64,000 nt of DNA from an uncultured Sulfurimonas sp. Lineage in GTDB: Bacteria; Campylobacterota; Campylobacteria; Campylobacterales; Sulfurimonadaceae. This document shows, piece by piece, positions 55,814 to 64,000 of the stretch. Each line of letters starts with the position of its first letter. The stretch's first letter is position 1. The translations under genes and the position numbers were made by a program. Under the pieces are notes generated by a model. The model saw only the letters and a list, made by a program, of their open reading frames with translations, ran no database searches and had not been told where the DNA came from. The stretch lies in NCBI RefSeq assembly GCF_963662755.1, contig NZ_OY759725.1, positions 2,245,781-2,309,780 on the forward strand, read 5' to 3'.

Positions 55814-57204
55814 TATTTATTTTCTCCATTTGCTAATTTTTCAAGCGCAAATATACGCTCGTTTCTTTTGTTTTGTGCCATTTGCAGTTCTAGTATTTTT
55901 TGAATTTGCTCTGATTGTTTGATGATAACATCACTCATAGATGCTAGTTTTTCTCTATATCTACCTTCGTAATTTTTGTAGATTTCATCTGCTAAAGTCA
56001 ACTCTTTTTCTAAAGATGCTATCTCCGCATCGTAAGTTTTTATCTCGGTTCTGATTTTAGCTACTTGAAGAACAATTCCTTTTTTTGCTAACTCTACTTG
56101 AGTTTTAGTTTTGATTTGTTCTATGCGAGATTTTTCAACATTTGCATCGTCAATCCCACCATTAAAGATATTCCAAGTAAGTCTTGCACCTACTGTATAA
56201 GCTTTATGGTCGTCTGCATCTCCAAAGAAAGTATCATCTGCAGTTGAAGCTTCCGCAAATGCTCCAACCATAGGATAAAAAGAAGATTTAGATACATCAA
56301 CCATACTTTTACGTACTTCTAATCCTGTAGATGCTTTTTGAATATCTATGTTATTACTTAAAACATCTTCATTGCTACACATCGGCATACTAACTCCAGA
56401 TGCAGGAGTAGATATGTTTTGCACTTTTTGATTTAGTAAAAAACTGATGTAGTGATATAAAAGTTTTTGGTTTGATTCCATTTGAAGGATAAGTCTTTGA
56501 ACATTTCCTTTTTTTGCTTGAACTTCAAGCAGGTCTACTTTTTTTGCATATCCAACGTCTATCATCTCTTTTGTCATATCTTCTAAAGTTTCTATATTTG
56601 TAAGAATGGTATTTAAATTTTTTGTAGAGTTACGAAGTAGAGCCATATCGTAAAAGCTTTTTCTGATTTGATATATTTTTTCATTTATAACTTGGCTTTT
56701 TTCAAGTTTTTTCATCTTTGTCATAGATTCCATAATATCAACATAACTTGATATTTGAAAACCTGTAAAAAGAGGAACTTCATACTTTAGTTTGCTTTGA
56801 AAAAAGTTTCTTGCATCTGGGTAATTTAAATCGTGTGGTTGTGTTTTTAATAAAACTTGTTGACCTGCTGGTGTATTCATTGCACCAGAGTTCATAGAAT
56901 CAAAAAATTCACTAAATCCAAAATCACTAAATTCTGCTTCTCTCGAAGTCAGCTTAAAACCAAACACATTTCCTGCATCATTTGAGTTTGCATAGTCTTG
57001 AATAAAATCAAGCTTACCCCAATGATTGCCACTAGCGGTTTGCACTTCCGCCTTTGCCGAATCTACATCTAAAGATGCTGTTTTTATCTCTAAGTTTTCT
57101 GATTTTAAAATTTCAATTGCTTCATCAAGTGTTAAAGCATTTGAAGTGTTCTCAGAAGCGTTTAGAACAAGCGCTATAAGAAGCGCACCAACTATTTTTA
57201 TCAT
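55813..57204 (-). CDS. TolC-family outer-membrane efflux protein
   Basis: A 463-residue exported protein with long alpha-helical stretches (coiled coils at about 45-90, 185-265 and 395-455) and a short strand-rich part, the TolC layout. TLDEAIEILKSENLEIKTASLDVDSAKAEV is the typical start, and TVGARLTWNIFNGG the typical middle. It opens the operon TolC, adaptor, RND-N, RND-C on the minus strand. Confidence 0.92.
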   Translation of the reverse strand: MIKIVGALLIALVLNASENTSNALTLDEAIEILKSENLEIKTASLDVDSAKAEVQTASGNHWGKLDFIQDYANSNDAGNVFGFKLTSREAEFSDFGFSEFFDSMNSGAMNTPAGQQVLLKTQPHDLNYPDARNFFQSKLKYEVPLFTGFQISSYVDIMESMTKMKKLEKSQVINEKIYQIRKSFYDMALLRNSTKNLNTILTNIETLEDMTKEMIDVGYAKKVDLLEVQAKKGNVQRLILQMESNQKLLYHYISFLLNQKVQNISTPASGVSMPMCSNEDVLSNNIDIQKASTGLEVRKSMVDVSKSSFYPMVGAFAEASTADDTFFGDADDHKAYTVGARLTWNIFNGGIDDANVEKSRIEQIKTKTQVELAKKGIVLQVAKIRTEIKTYDAEIASLEKELTLADEIYKNYEGRYREKLASMSDVIIKQSEQIQKILELQMAQNKRNERIFALEKLANGENK

Positions 57205-57300
57205 TAATTTTCCTCATATTTTGTTATAATATTAAAATTAAGTATAAATTATAACATATAATATGAAATCAAAATAAACTGCTTTAATTATTCAAACTAA

Positions 57301-58257
57301 TTATATGGCCTTTAGTAACAAACTAAGGTAGTGGTGATTAAAATTATTTATCATATTGTCATCTTTAAACATCATCTTTATAGCTTCAAAAGATGTGTAT
57401 TGTTTTCTGTGAGGTCTGTTGCTAGTAAGGGCATCAAAAACATCACAAATAGCCAATATAGAAGCAAATTGACCGATTTCTCCCTCTTCTAAATTATTTG
57501 GATATCCTTTTCCATTATAGAGTTCATGATGCCCTAAAACTGCATCCAGTATGTCAGTTGTGTGAAAGTTGTTTTGTTTTAATATCTCAACACTAAAATT
57601 TACATGTTTGTGAATCTCTTCAAGCTCATTTATGTTAAGTTTTTCTTTTTTATATATAAGTAAATCATCTACTTTTTTTAAGCCAAGGTCATGTAATAAA
57701 CCTGCTGTTGCAAGATGCAATAAATTTTCAGTATCCAAAGATAAATCATTCCCAAGATTCATAGCGTACATAGCTACATGTAGTGAATGATTTGATAGAT
57801 TATGTTCATCTTTAAAGTACGGGATAGTGTTTTTTAAAAAATCTGAATCATACTTAACTAGATACAAAATAGACTCTACTATCAAATTTACACATTCCAA
57901 ATCAATTTTATTGTATGGATTTTCAAGATAATTATTGAAGAGTTGAGTGTTTACACTATAGATGAAACTTACTCTTTTGCTAAAATTATTTTTATTATAT
58001 TTAATATAATATTTTAGAGTCTTGCAAGTAAGTTGTGTTTTGTCTTTGTCTTTTTTAAATATATATAAACTAGTCTGTTTTTGTAGTTTTGCATATAATT
58101 GCTCTGTTAAAAAAGTTCCTGCTTCTATGATAATAATATAGTTATTGTCTTTTTTTATGAAAATATCATAAGCTATGTTGTTGCCGATTTTGAGTGATTC
58201 TAAATTTGTAAATTTATAATAATCAACAGTTTTAATTTGTTTTTGTATTACTTTCAT
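57301..58257 (-). CDS. HD-GYP domain cyclic di-GMP phosphodiesterase
   Basis: A 318-residue cytoplasmic protein. Residues 1-140 form an uncharacterised N-terminal region; the HD-GYP domain has HSLHVAMYAMNLG, metal site HDLG in AGLLHDLGLKK, HHELYNGKGYPNNLEEGEI with the GYP, and ICDVFDALTSNRPHR. All catalytic residues are present. It degrades c-di-GMP, likely with the diguanylate cyclase at 7.8 kb as its opposite number. Confidence 0.92.
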   Translation of the reverse strand: MKVIQKQIKTVDYYKFTNLESLKIGNNIAYDIFIKKDNNYIIIIEAGTFLTEQLYAKLQKQTSLYIFKKDKDKTQLTCKTLKYYIKYNKNNFSKRVSFIYSVNTQLFNNYLENPYNKIDLECVNLIVESILYLVKYDSDFLKNTIPYFKDEHNLSNHSLHVAMYAMNLGNDLSLDTENLLHLATAGLLHDLGLKKVDDLLIYKKEKLNINELEEIHKHVNFSVEILKQNNFHTTDILDAVLGHHELYNGKGYPNNLEEGEIGQFASILAICDVFDALTSNRPHRKQYTSFEAIKMMFKDDNMINNFNHHYLSLLLKAI

Positions 58258-58343
58258 GGGGCGAAATTATATCACATTGTTGTTTGTATATAAAGTCTTA
58301 TTTTGATAATATATCGCTTTAAAATAAAGGTAATAAAATAGAT

Positions 58344-58664
58344 ATGCAAATGGTAGTAGATTCCTTAAGACAAAAAGGAAAAATTTATAAAAAAATGCAA
58401 GAAATTGCTCCTAAAGAGTTAGGAATACGCAACAAGATAAAAATCTATAAAGCCACTGATGTAAATGGCTATTTTTGGGCTATATTTGCTATTAGTCAAA
58501 AAAGCAGACTTCTTATGAAAGATGTGCATAAATTTGAAGAGATATATGCAAAACTATCAGTTTTTTGCGAAAATAACTTTAAGCACAAGATAATATTTAT
58601 AGATGCTCCATTATGTTCTAAAGCAAAAGAAGCATTTAAAAGCCAAGGTTGGAAAATTTACTAA
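58344..58664 (+). CDS. Small soluble protein of unknown function upstream of coaX
   Basis: A 106-residue basic protein without signal or membrane segment. Features seen: aromatic patch GYFWAIFAISQKSR in the middle, and two cysteines (FCENN, PLCSKAKE). Not recognised. Its stop overlaps the coaX start by one base (TAATG), so the two are coupled, but this gives no functional hint. Confidence 0.68.
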   Translation: MQMVVDSLRQKGKIYKKMQEIAPKELGIRNKIKIYKATDVNGYFWAIFAISQKSRLLMKDVHKFEEIYAKLSVFCENNFKHKIIFIDAPLCSKAKEAFKSQGWKIY

Positions 58665-59272
58665 TGCTTTTATGTGACATAGGCAACACCTCTTATCACT
58701 TCTTAGATGCAAACCAAGATTATAAAAAAGAGACAAAAAATTTTAATCCTTCAACAATTAAAGATAATGTTTTTTATATCTGTGTAAATCCAAAAATAAA
58801 AGAGATTTTAAAAAGTTTAGATAACTGGATAGATATCTCAAAAAAATTAGATATAAGCAAGTATTATGCAACTATGGGTGTTGATAGAATGATGGCATCT
58901 GAAGCGATTGAAGATGGAATTATTATAGATGCTGGAAGTGCCGTTACTGTGGATATTATAAAAAATTCTTTATTTCAAGGTGGCTTTATCTATCCTGGTT
59001 TAAAAGCTATGAATCAAACTTATAAAGATATTTCATCTGCACTAAATTATGAGTTTAACTTTGATATAAATCTAACACAATTACCAAAAAACTCAAGAGA
59101 TGGCATAAGTTATGGATATCTTAAAACACTTTATGCCGAAGTGACTTCTCATAATATGAACATAATCTTAACAGGTGGAGATGCTAAAAAATTTGCAAAA
59201 ATATTTCCAGATGCCAAGATAGACGAAGGTTTGATTTTTAAGGGAATGAAAAAACTCATCTCAGAGTTATAA
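58664..59272 (+). CDS. coaX: Type III pantothenate kinase
   Basis: Start at the ATG at 58664 (202 residues), sharing a base with the previous stop. The enzyme phosphorylates pantothenate for CoA synthesis. The phosphate loop is LCDIGNTSYHF and the second motif IDAGSAVTVDII; GGFIYPGLKAM is characteristic of type III. Length is a little short (usual about 210-250). Confidence 0.93.
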   Translation: MLLCDIGNTSYHFLDANQDYKKETKNFNPSTIKDNVFYICVNPKIKEILKSLDNWIDISKKLDISKYYATMGVDRMMASEAIEDGIIIDAGSAVTVDIIKNSLFQGGFIYPGLKAMNQTYKDISSALNYEFNFDINLTQLPKNSRDGISYGYLKTLYAEVTSHNMNIILTGGDAKKFAKIFPDAKIDEGLIFKGMKKLISEL

Positions 59273-59968
59273 AGTTTTTAATATCCACTCACTAAGTGTT
59301 TCTAAATCTTTGTCTTGCATCTTGTTAAATGCTGGCATAACTGCACCTTTTGAATCTTGCCATTTTTCTTTACTTCCATCTTTGATACTTTTTATCATAT
59401 CATTTTTATTGTTTTTATATTTTTTTGCAATATCTATAAATGCTGGACCAACTCTTTTTTTATCAACACTATGACATCCCAAACATCTATTTTTAAGCGC
59501 TATTTTTTCACCATCAGAGAGTGCATTATAAGCTGCTTTTTCTTCTTGAATTTTAGTTAGATTTTTTTGAGTAAAATGAGTAAACATATATGAAGCAATG
59601 GCTTGAGCCTCATCTGTTGTTAAATTTTCTTTTTGAGAAGGCATTAGACCATATTTTTTTAGACTATCTTTATCGCAAAATGATTTTTCAAATGATGGAT
59701 AAAAAATATAGTCCGTAACAAACTCTATGGCTTTGGCAGTTCTTTGGCTTTCATCCTTAGGTTCTACAAAGTTATGCACATGAAAAGAGACTGCCATCAT
59801 AGGTGGAGCTAATTCATCCTCAGAAATAACTGGCGGCATATTTGTATCATGACAAGATGCACATCTTGTTTCTAAAAGTTTCTTTGCATCTAAGTTTTTA
59901 TTTTTTGGTTTTTCATCACAAGCTGTAAAAATAAGTAATAAAGAGAGTAAAAAAATAGTTTTTATCAT
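59267..59968 (-). CDS. Dihaem cytochrome c lipoprotein
   Basis: A 233-residue protein with a lipobox-like LIFTAC near residue 16, so probably anchored to a membrane in the periplasm. Two haem motifs, CASCH (about 36-40) and CLGCH (about 162-166), define two c-type domains; the second follows the class I pattern with GPAFIDIAKKYKN and a late methionine. It probably passes electrons between a quinol or sulphur enzyme and an oxidase. It overlaps coaX by 6 bp (convergent). Confidence 0.9.
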   Translation of the reverse strand: MIKTIFLLSLLLIFTACDEKPKNKNLDAKKLLETRCASCHDTNMPPVISEDELAPPMMAVSFHVHNFVEPKDESQRTAKAIEFVTDYIFYPSFEKSFCDKDSLKKYGLMPSQKENLTTDEAQAIASYMFTHFTQKNLTKIQEEKAAYNALSDGEKIALKNRCLGCHSVDKKRVGPAFIDIAKKYKNNKNDMIKSIKDGSKEKWQDSKGAVMPAFNKMQDKDLETLSEWILKTL

Positions 59969-60047
59969 AATGTAACCTTTTAAATATTATAAGTTAGTAT
60001 AATCTGATAAGAATTAAAATAAGATAAAATATAAACTTTATAAATCG

Positions 60048-60068
60048 TTCCCAAGCTTCAACTTGGAA
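60048..60068. terminator. Hairpin past the metE end
   Basis: CCAAG and CTTGG around CTTCAA, extended by partial TT/AA pairing, lies 28 bp beyond the metE stop. On the metE strand the tail is A/T-rich. A weak terminator, low certainty. Confidence 0.4.
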
Positions 60069-60095
60069 ATGATTTAATGATGTATGAAAAAGAGT

Positions 60096-62375
60096 TTAAA
60101 TCTTTAACTCAGCTCTAACTTGCTCTACAGCCTTTACCATGTTTACAAGACTAGGTTTTACCTCTTCATATTTTCTTGTTTTTAGTCCACAATCAGGATT
60201 TATCCATAGTTGCTCTTTAGGTAGAACTTCAAGAAGTAGTTTTATCTGTTTTACAATCTCTTCTACGCTTGGTATTCTTGGGCTATGAATGTCATAAACA
60301 CCAGGACCAACTTCTTGCTTATAACCATACTCTTTAAAAATCTTTAGAAGTTCATTTCCACTTCTTGCTGTCTCTATGGAGATAACATCTGCATCCATGT
60401 TTTCAATAGTTTGGATGATATCGTTAAATTCACTATAGCACATGTGTGTATGGATTTGAGTCTCTTCTTTAGCTGAACTAACAGCTATCTTGAAGTCTCT
60501 TACAGCCCATTTTTCGTAAATCTCTATCTTTTTTTCTCTTAGTGGATAACCCTCTTTAAAAGCCGCTTCATCAACTTGAATGATTTTTATACCTGCCTTT
60601 TGTAAGTCATCTATCTCATCGCTAAGAGCTACTGCAATCTGCTTTGAGACTTCATCTCTTGGCTTATCATCTCTTACAAATGACCAGTTTAGAATCGTTA
60701 CTGGACCAGTTAACATTCCTTTCATTACTTTCTTTGTTTTACTCTGTGCATAAGTTGCCCAATCAACTGTCATAGGCTTAGGTCTGCTTATATCTCCGTA
60801 AATAAATGGCGGTTTTACACATCTACTACCGTAACTTTGAACCCAACCGTTTTGTGAAAAACCGTATCCTTTGAACTGCTCGCCAAAGTACTCAACCATG
60901 TCATTTCTCTCAGGTTCACCATGAACTAAAATCTCGATGCCACACTCTTCTTGAAAAGCTACACAATCGTCTATATAGGCTTTCATAACGCTCTCATAAG
61001 CATCTTTTGAGAGAGTTCCTTTTTTAAACTTCGCTCTTGCTTCCCTTAACTGAGTAGTTTGAGGAAATGAGCCAATAGTTGTTATGGCTAAATCTTTATA
61101 GCCTAAAAGCTCTTTTTGGAGTTTTATTCTTTTTTCATAACTTCCATCTCTTTGAAGTTTTTTTATGTTTGATACTCTTTTACTAACTGCTTCATCGTGG
61201 ATGATACTTGAAGTTTTTCTATTTTCATTTGCTTTTATGTTTGCATCTAAAAGAATTAACTCTTGCTTGTTCAAACCCTCTTTTGAGTTAAAAAACAGTT
61301 TTGATATAAGTGAGACTTCATTAAGTTTTTCTTTTGCAAAGCTTAGCCAGTTTTTTATTTTAGCATCTAGTTTTTCTTCATACTCTAGCGTAAATGGAGA
61401 GTGCAGGAGGCTACAAGAAGTACTTATGATGATGTTTTCTTTTGATATCTCTTTTGATATCTTTTGAAGTATAGCATCTGTCTTTAAAATGTTGTTTTTC
61501 CAGATATTTCTACCATCAACAACTCCAGCTATAAGTTTTTTTGAACTTTTTTCTATAAGGTTTAGTGACTCGAAGTTAGCTTCTCCATATAAAAAGTCAA
61601 GACCAATTCCCCAAATAGGTGTATTTACAAGAATCTTAGTTGCCTCATTTGAGTGCTCAAAATAAGTTGTAACTACTATGTTTATGTTTTTACTAACATT
61701 AGCAAGGGCGTCATAAGTTGGTTTTATAAGACTCAACACTTTTACATCGTTGTCTTTTGCAAAAATAGGCTCATCAATCTGTAATGTAATGTTCTCATCA
61801 AGCTTTGAAATCTCTTGCAAAAGTTCTTTATAAATTGGAAGAATCTTGTTAAAAAGTTCGTAAGTATCTTTTGCATCTACTCTCTTTGATAAACCTAAAA
61901 ATGTGATAGGTCCTATGAGGTTTATTTTTGTCTTTATACCGAGATTTTTTGCCTCATTATATTCATCTATAATCTTTGAAGCATCAAGCTTATACTTATC
62001 ATCAAAAGAGAGTTCAGGGACTATGTAGTGGTAGTTTGTGTTAAACCACTTTGTCATCTCCATAGCCACACTTGACTTAGTTCCTCTTGCCATTGCAAAG
62101 TAAAGTTCTTCGCCACTTAAGTCACAAAATCTCTTTGGAATAGCTCCTAACATAAAAGCCGTATCTAAAATATTGTCATAAAGAGAAAAATCATTTGAGC
62201 TTATAAAGTCAATCTTGGCATCTCTTTGATAGTCCCAGTGTCTTTTCTTTAACTCAGATGCAACTTTTTGCACTTCATCAAATGAGCAATTTTTTGCCCA
62301 AAAACTCTCTAAAACTCTTTTTAGTTCTCTTTGTTCACCAATTCTTGGGAAGCCTACTATGTAATTTTTTTGCAT
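60096..62375 (-). CDS. metE: Cobalamin-independent methionine synthase
   Basis: A 759-residue enzyme transferring a methyl group from 5-methyl-THF to homocysteine without B12. Two barrels: the N-terminal one begins GFPRIGEQRELKRVLESFW, the catalytic C-terminal one has TTIGSFPQT, the zinc ligands His and Cys in HTHMCYSEF, then Cys in NPDCGLKTR. It is preceded by a 316 bp gap with a hairpin that masks its SD (see findings). Confidence 0.96.
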   Translation of the reverse strand: MQKNYIVGFPRIGEQRELKRVLESFWAKNCSFDEVQKVASELKKRHWDYQRDAKIDFISSNDFSLYDNILDTAFMLGAIPKRFCDLSGEELYFAMARGTKSSVAMEMTKWFNTNYHYIVPELSFDDKYKLDASKIIDEYNEAKNLGIKTKINLIGPITFLGLSKRVDAKDTYELFNKILPIYKELLQEISKLDENITLQIDEPIFAKDNDVKVLSLIKPTYDALANVSKNINIVVTTYFEHSNEATKILVNTPIWGIGLDFLYGEANFESLNLIEKSSKKLIAGVVDGRNIWKNNILKTDAILQKISKEISKENIIISTSCSLLHSPFTLEYEEKLDAKIKNWLSFAKEKLNEVSLISKLFFNSKEGLNKQELILLDANIKANENRKTSSIIHDEAVSKRVSNIKKLQRDGSYEKRIKLQKELLGYKDLAITTIGSFPQTTQLREARAKFKKGTLSKDAYESVMKAYIDDCVAFQEECGIEILVHGEPERNDMVEYFGEQFKGYGFSQNGWVQSYGSRCVKPPFIYGDISRPKPMTVDWATYAQSKTKKVMKGMLTGPVTILNWSFVRDDKPRDEVSKQIAVALSDEIDDLQKAGIKIIQVDEAAFKEGYPLREKKIEIYEKWAVRDFKIAVSSAKEETQIHTHMCYSEFNDIIQTIENMDADVISIETARSGNELLKIFKEYGYKQEVGPGVYDIHSPRIPSVEEIVKQIKLLLEVLPKEQLWINPDCGLKTRKYEEVKPSLVNMVKAVEQVRAELKI

Positions 62376-62691
62376 TAGAATATCCTTTGATATATTTATA
62401 ATTTTTTGTTTGTTATGAAGTTTAAAGGATATTAAAGAGGAGGATGTACGCCAGTTCTACGAAATGCGAAACATGGTGTGTAGTATTTGCATCTAGGGAT
62501 AAAAACATTAAACAAAATTGCAAGTTTTGTTTTTATGTTGAAAAAACAGTTACAATGACAAGGTTTAGAATTTATTGTTATCTTCACATTTTTCCCAGTT
62601 TTAAAATTGCAGCAATTATATCATAGCTTATGGAATTTTGAGCTACATTTAGATAAAATGCCAAAAATATAAATATACACAAGGGCATAAA
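62376..62691. promoter_or_regulatory. Intergenic leader between metE and hisG, structured on the metE strand
   Basis: The 316 bp region has no convincing gene. On the metE strand, the SD AAAGGA lies in a perfect 10 bp inverted repeat: 62379-62388 pairs with 62424-62433, leaving a 35-nt loop. Further upstream, 62434-62497 is less A/T-rich and shows nested complementarity (GATG/CATC, CTAC/GTAG, ATG/CAT). Another hairpin (AAACAAAA with TTTTGTTT, around 62510-62532) may end or process a transcript. On the hisG side only a short A/T-rich promoter region is seen. Confidence 0.5.
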
Positions 62692-63318
62692 ATGCTAACA
62701 GTTGCACTACCAAAAGGTCGTATCGCTAAAGAAACTTTAGAAATATTTGAAACTATATTTGGCGATACTTTTAAGTTTGATGATAGAAAACTCATCTTAG
62801 ATACACCTAACTTTCGTTTTTTACTTGTAAGAAATCAAGATGTAGCTACATATGTTTATCATCAAGCTGCTGATATTGGTGTGGTTGGACTTGATACTTT
62901 AGAAGAGCAGGGGCTTGATGTGATTCGTCTTCTTGACCTTAAGAGAGGTGTTTGTAAGGTTTCTATAGGTATGAAAAAAGGTGAAAAACTTGACCTAAAC
63001 AAACCTGACTTAAAAGTAGCATCTAAGATGGTTAATATCACAAAACGCTACTTTGAAGATCGTGCAGTATCTGTGGATATCATTAAACTTTATGGTTCTA
63101 TAGAACTTGCTCCAATTATTGGACTTGCGGATATGATAGTTGATGTAGTTGAAACTGGTGCTACAATGAAGCAAAATGGTTTAGAAGTAGTTGAGGATAT
63201 TATGACTTCATCGACTTATCTTATAGCAAATAAAAACAGTTATATTGCTAAAAAAGATTCTGTTTTAGATATCTATGAAAAAATAAACAAAATCATTAAA
63301 GCAGAGCAGAACGTTTAA
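62692..63318 (+). CDS. hisG: ATP phosphoribosyltransferase, short form
   Basis: A 208-residue first enzyme of histidine synthesis, with VALPKGRIAKETLEIFE, DIGVVGLDTLEEQG and the phosphate loop DMIVDVVETGATMKQNG. The regulatory C-terminal domain of the long form is absent, so it should need HisZ, which is not in the window. It overlaps the following methyltransferase gene by one base. Confidence 0.95.
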   Translation: MLTVALPKGRIAKETLEIFETIFGDTFKFDDRKLILDTPNFRFLLVRNQDVATYVYHQAADIGVVGLDTLEEQGLDVIRLLDLKRGVCKVSIGMKKGEKLDLNKPDLKVASKMVNITKRYFEDRAVSVDIIKLYGSIELAPIIGLADMIVDVVETGATMKQNGLEVVEDIMTSSTYLIANKNSYIAKKDSVLDIYEKINKIIKAEQNV

Positions 63319-63998
63319 TGACAAATCTAGACCTTTACGCAAAAGCGGAGCATCTACTAGGCATCGAAGAGGCTACTGAAGCACTTTATGATTTGTATCG
63401 TTCAGAATTAGATGAGTACAAAATCAAAACTCTTTTAGATGTTGGTTGTGGTCGTGGTGGTTTTATGGAGCGTATGATTAGTGATGGAGTTAGATGCAAA
63501 GGTGTTGATCTTAGTTCTGTTATGGTTAAAGAGTGCAAGGCCAAAGGACTAGATGCCCAATGCATAGATGCAGCAGATGTCGAGGGAACTTATGATGCTG
63601 TTGTATCTATTTTTGATGTTTTAAATTTTATGGACAAAGATGCTCTTTTAAAGTTCTTAGATGCAATAGCTTTAAAATTAAATGAAGATGGAATTTTCAT
63701 AGCAGACATAAACACTCTTTATGGTTTTAGTGATGTTGCAGAAGGTACTATGAGTGCTGAAAATGACAAAGAATTTTTAGTCGTAGATGCTGAGTTTGCA
63801 AATGATGAACTTCATACAAAGTTTACTCTTTTTGAAAAAAATGAGGATAAATTCATAAAACATCAAGATACTATCATCCAGTACTTTCATAAAATAAAAT
63901 TCTTTCAAAATCTTACAAATCTTAAACTGATAGATAAGCAGACTTTTTCTCTTTATGATACTGAAGATAAAACGCTTCTTATTTTTAAAAAAAGATAG
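63318..63998 (+). CDS. Class I SAM-dependent methyltransferase
   Basis: A 226-residue soluble enzyme. The SAM site is LLDVGCGRGGFMERM near residue 40 with the acidic KGVDLSSVM, and AVVSIFDVLNFM at the next strand. The C-terminal half resembles glycine/small-molecule methyltransferases of the YjhP type. Substrate unknown. It shares one base with hisG (TAATG), and could act on a metabolite, or be functionally unlinked. Confidence 0.85.
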   Translation: MTNLDLYAKAEHLLGIEEATEALYDLYRSELDEYKIKTLLDVGCGRGGFMERMISDGVRCKGVDLSSVMVKECKAKGLDAQCIDAADVEGTYDAVVSIFDVLNFMDKDALLKFLDAIALKLNEDGIFIADINTLYGFSDVAEGTMSAENDKEFLVVDAEFANDELHTKFTLFEKNEDKFIKHQDTIIQYFHKIKFFQNLTNLKLIDKQTFSLYDTEDKTLLIFKKR

Positions 63999-64000
63999 TT

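Noticed and set aside
57223..57255. GTTATAAT...ATTATAAC inverted repeat as an operator of the TolC/RND operon
   Set aside because: 8 bp of pure A/T-rich sequence with a 17-nt gap is expected by chance at this composition, and no regulator gene is nearby.
62422..62508. 28-codon frame on the metE strand as a metE leader peptide
   Set aside because: No SD before its ATG and no methionine codons beyond the first; RNA structure explains the region better.
62444..62626. 60-codon frame on the plus strand between metE and hisG
   Set aside because: Its purine-rich GAGGAGG directly touches the ATG with no spacing, the protein is a mixture of Cys, Arg and Ile without domain features, and the region has regulatory structure on the other strand.
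1..64000. tRNA or rRNA genes, CRISPR arrays, insertion sequences, phage genes, plasmid or replication origin sites
   Set aside because: I looked through the intergenic gaps, all but one under 300 bp, and saw no cloverleaf-like sequence, regular repeats, transposase or integrase genes, or DnaA-box clusters.

Overview
The window is a stretch of chromosome from a free-living member of the Campylobacterota (former Epsilonproteobacteria), most likely Sulfurimonas or a close relative. The evidence is strong A+T richness, dense gene packing with many 1-8 bp overlaps, small periplasmic c-type cytochromes, and two housekeeping blocks whose gene order is familiar from Campylobacter: prenyl synthase-hemA-proS-fxsA-hemC-ubiD (25.4-33.0 kb) and HIT / pheS-pheT-aroA-ispH-rpsA-(small membrane protein)-serA (39.8-49.7 kb). 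I saw no tRNA, rRNA, CRISPR array, insertion sequence or prophage.

Layout. 1-3.4 kb: an ABC exporter of the MacB/Lol type (two FtsX permeases, an ATPase) followed by an outer-membrane barrel protein, then a 220 bp scar holding the start of one export gene joined to the end of a MacB permease. 3.6-7.0 kb, minus strand: two response regulators, a histidine kinase, a mono-haem cytochrome c and a paralogue that has lost its haem site. 7.1-19.6 kb: ThiS, AcpS, a Cache-PAS-GGDEF diguanylate cyclase, FliL, beta-carbonic anhydrase, RadA, FtsY, a TlpA-type lipoprotein, a folate enzyme, RNase Y, a CinA-like protein, a CDF metal exporter, CmoB and a hotdog thioesterase. 19.6-31.1 kb: metallo-hydrolase, NadE, a DegT aminotransferase, LpxK, ArgB, a DUF2018 protein, and the isoprenoid/haem/ProRS block. 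31.2-35.5 kb: UbiD, a small cytochrome, ArgH and an OsmC-type protein.

The least ordinary part is 35.5-38.6 kb: a GNAT acyltransferase fused to a beta-keto acid cleavage enzyme (BKACE, DUF849), overlapping by 8 bp a cyanophycin-synthetase-like ATP-grasp protein whose Mur-ligase half is degenerate. Together they look like an undescribed small-molecule pathway (acyl-CoA formation, acyl transfer, ATP-driven ligation). Other striking signals are a 20-nt sequence found identically before ubiD and before the OsmC gene, each copy followed by a hairpin of different sequence but the same shape; a leader before metE whose ribosome binding site is locked in a perfect 10 bp inverted repeat; and a proline-tRNA ligase that lacks the usual editing insertion.

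The right end holds housekeeping genes plus a degenerate GGDEF/PilZ-like signalling protein, a TolC-adaptor-RND efflux operon in which the RND pump is split cleanly into two coupled genes, an HD-GYP phosphodiesterase, CoaX, a dihaem cytochrome lipoprotein, MetE, short-form HisG and a methyltransferase. All functions are read from motifs and family knowledge; no search was run.
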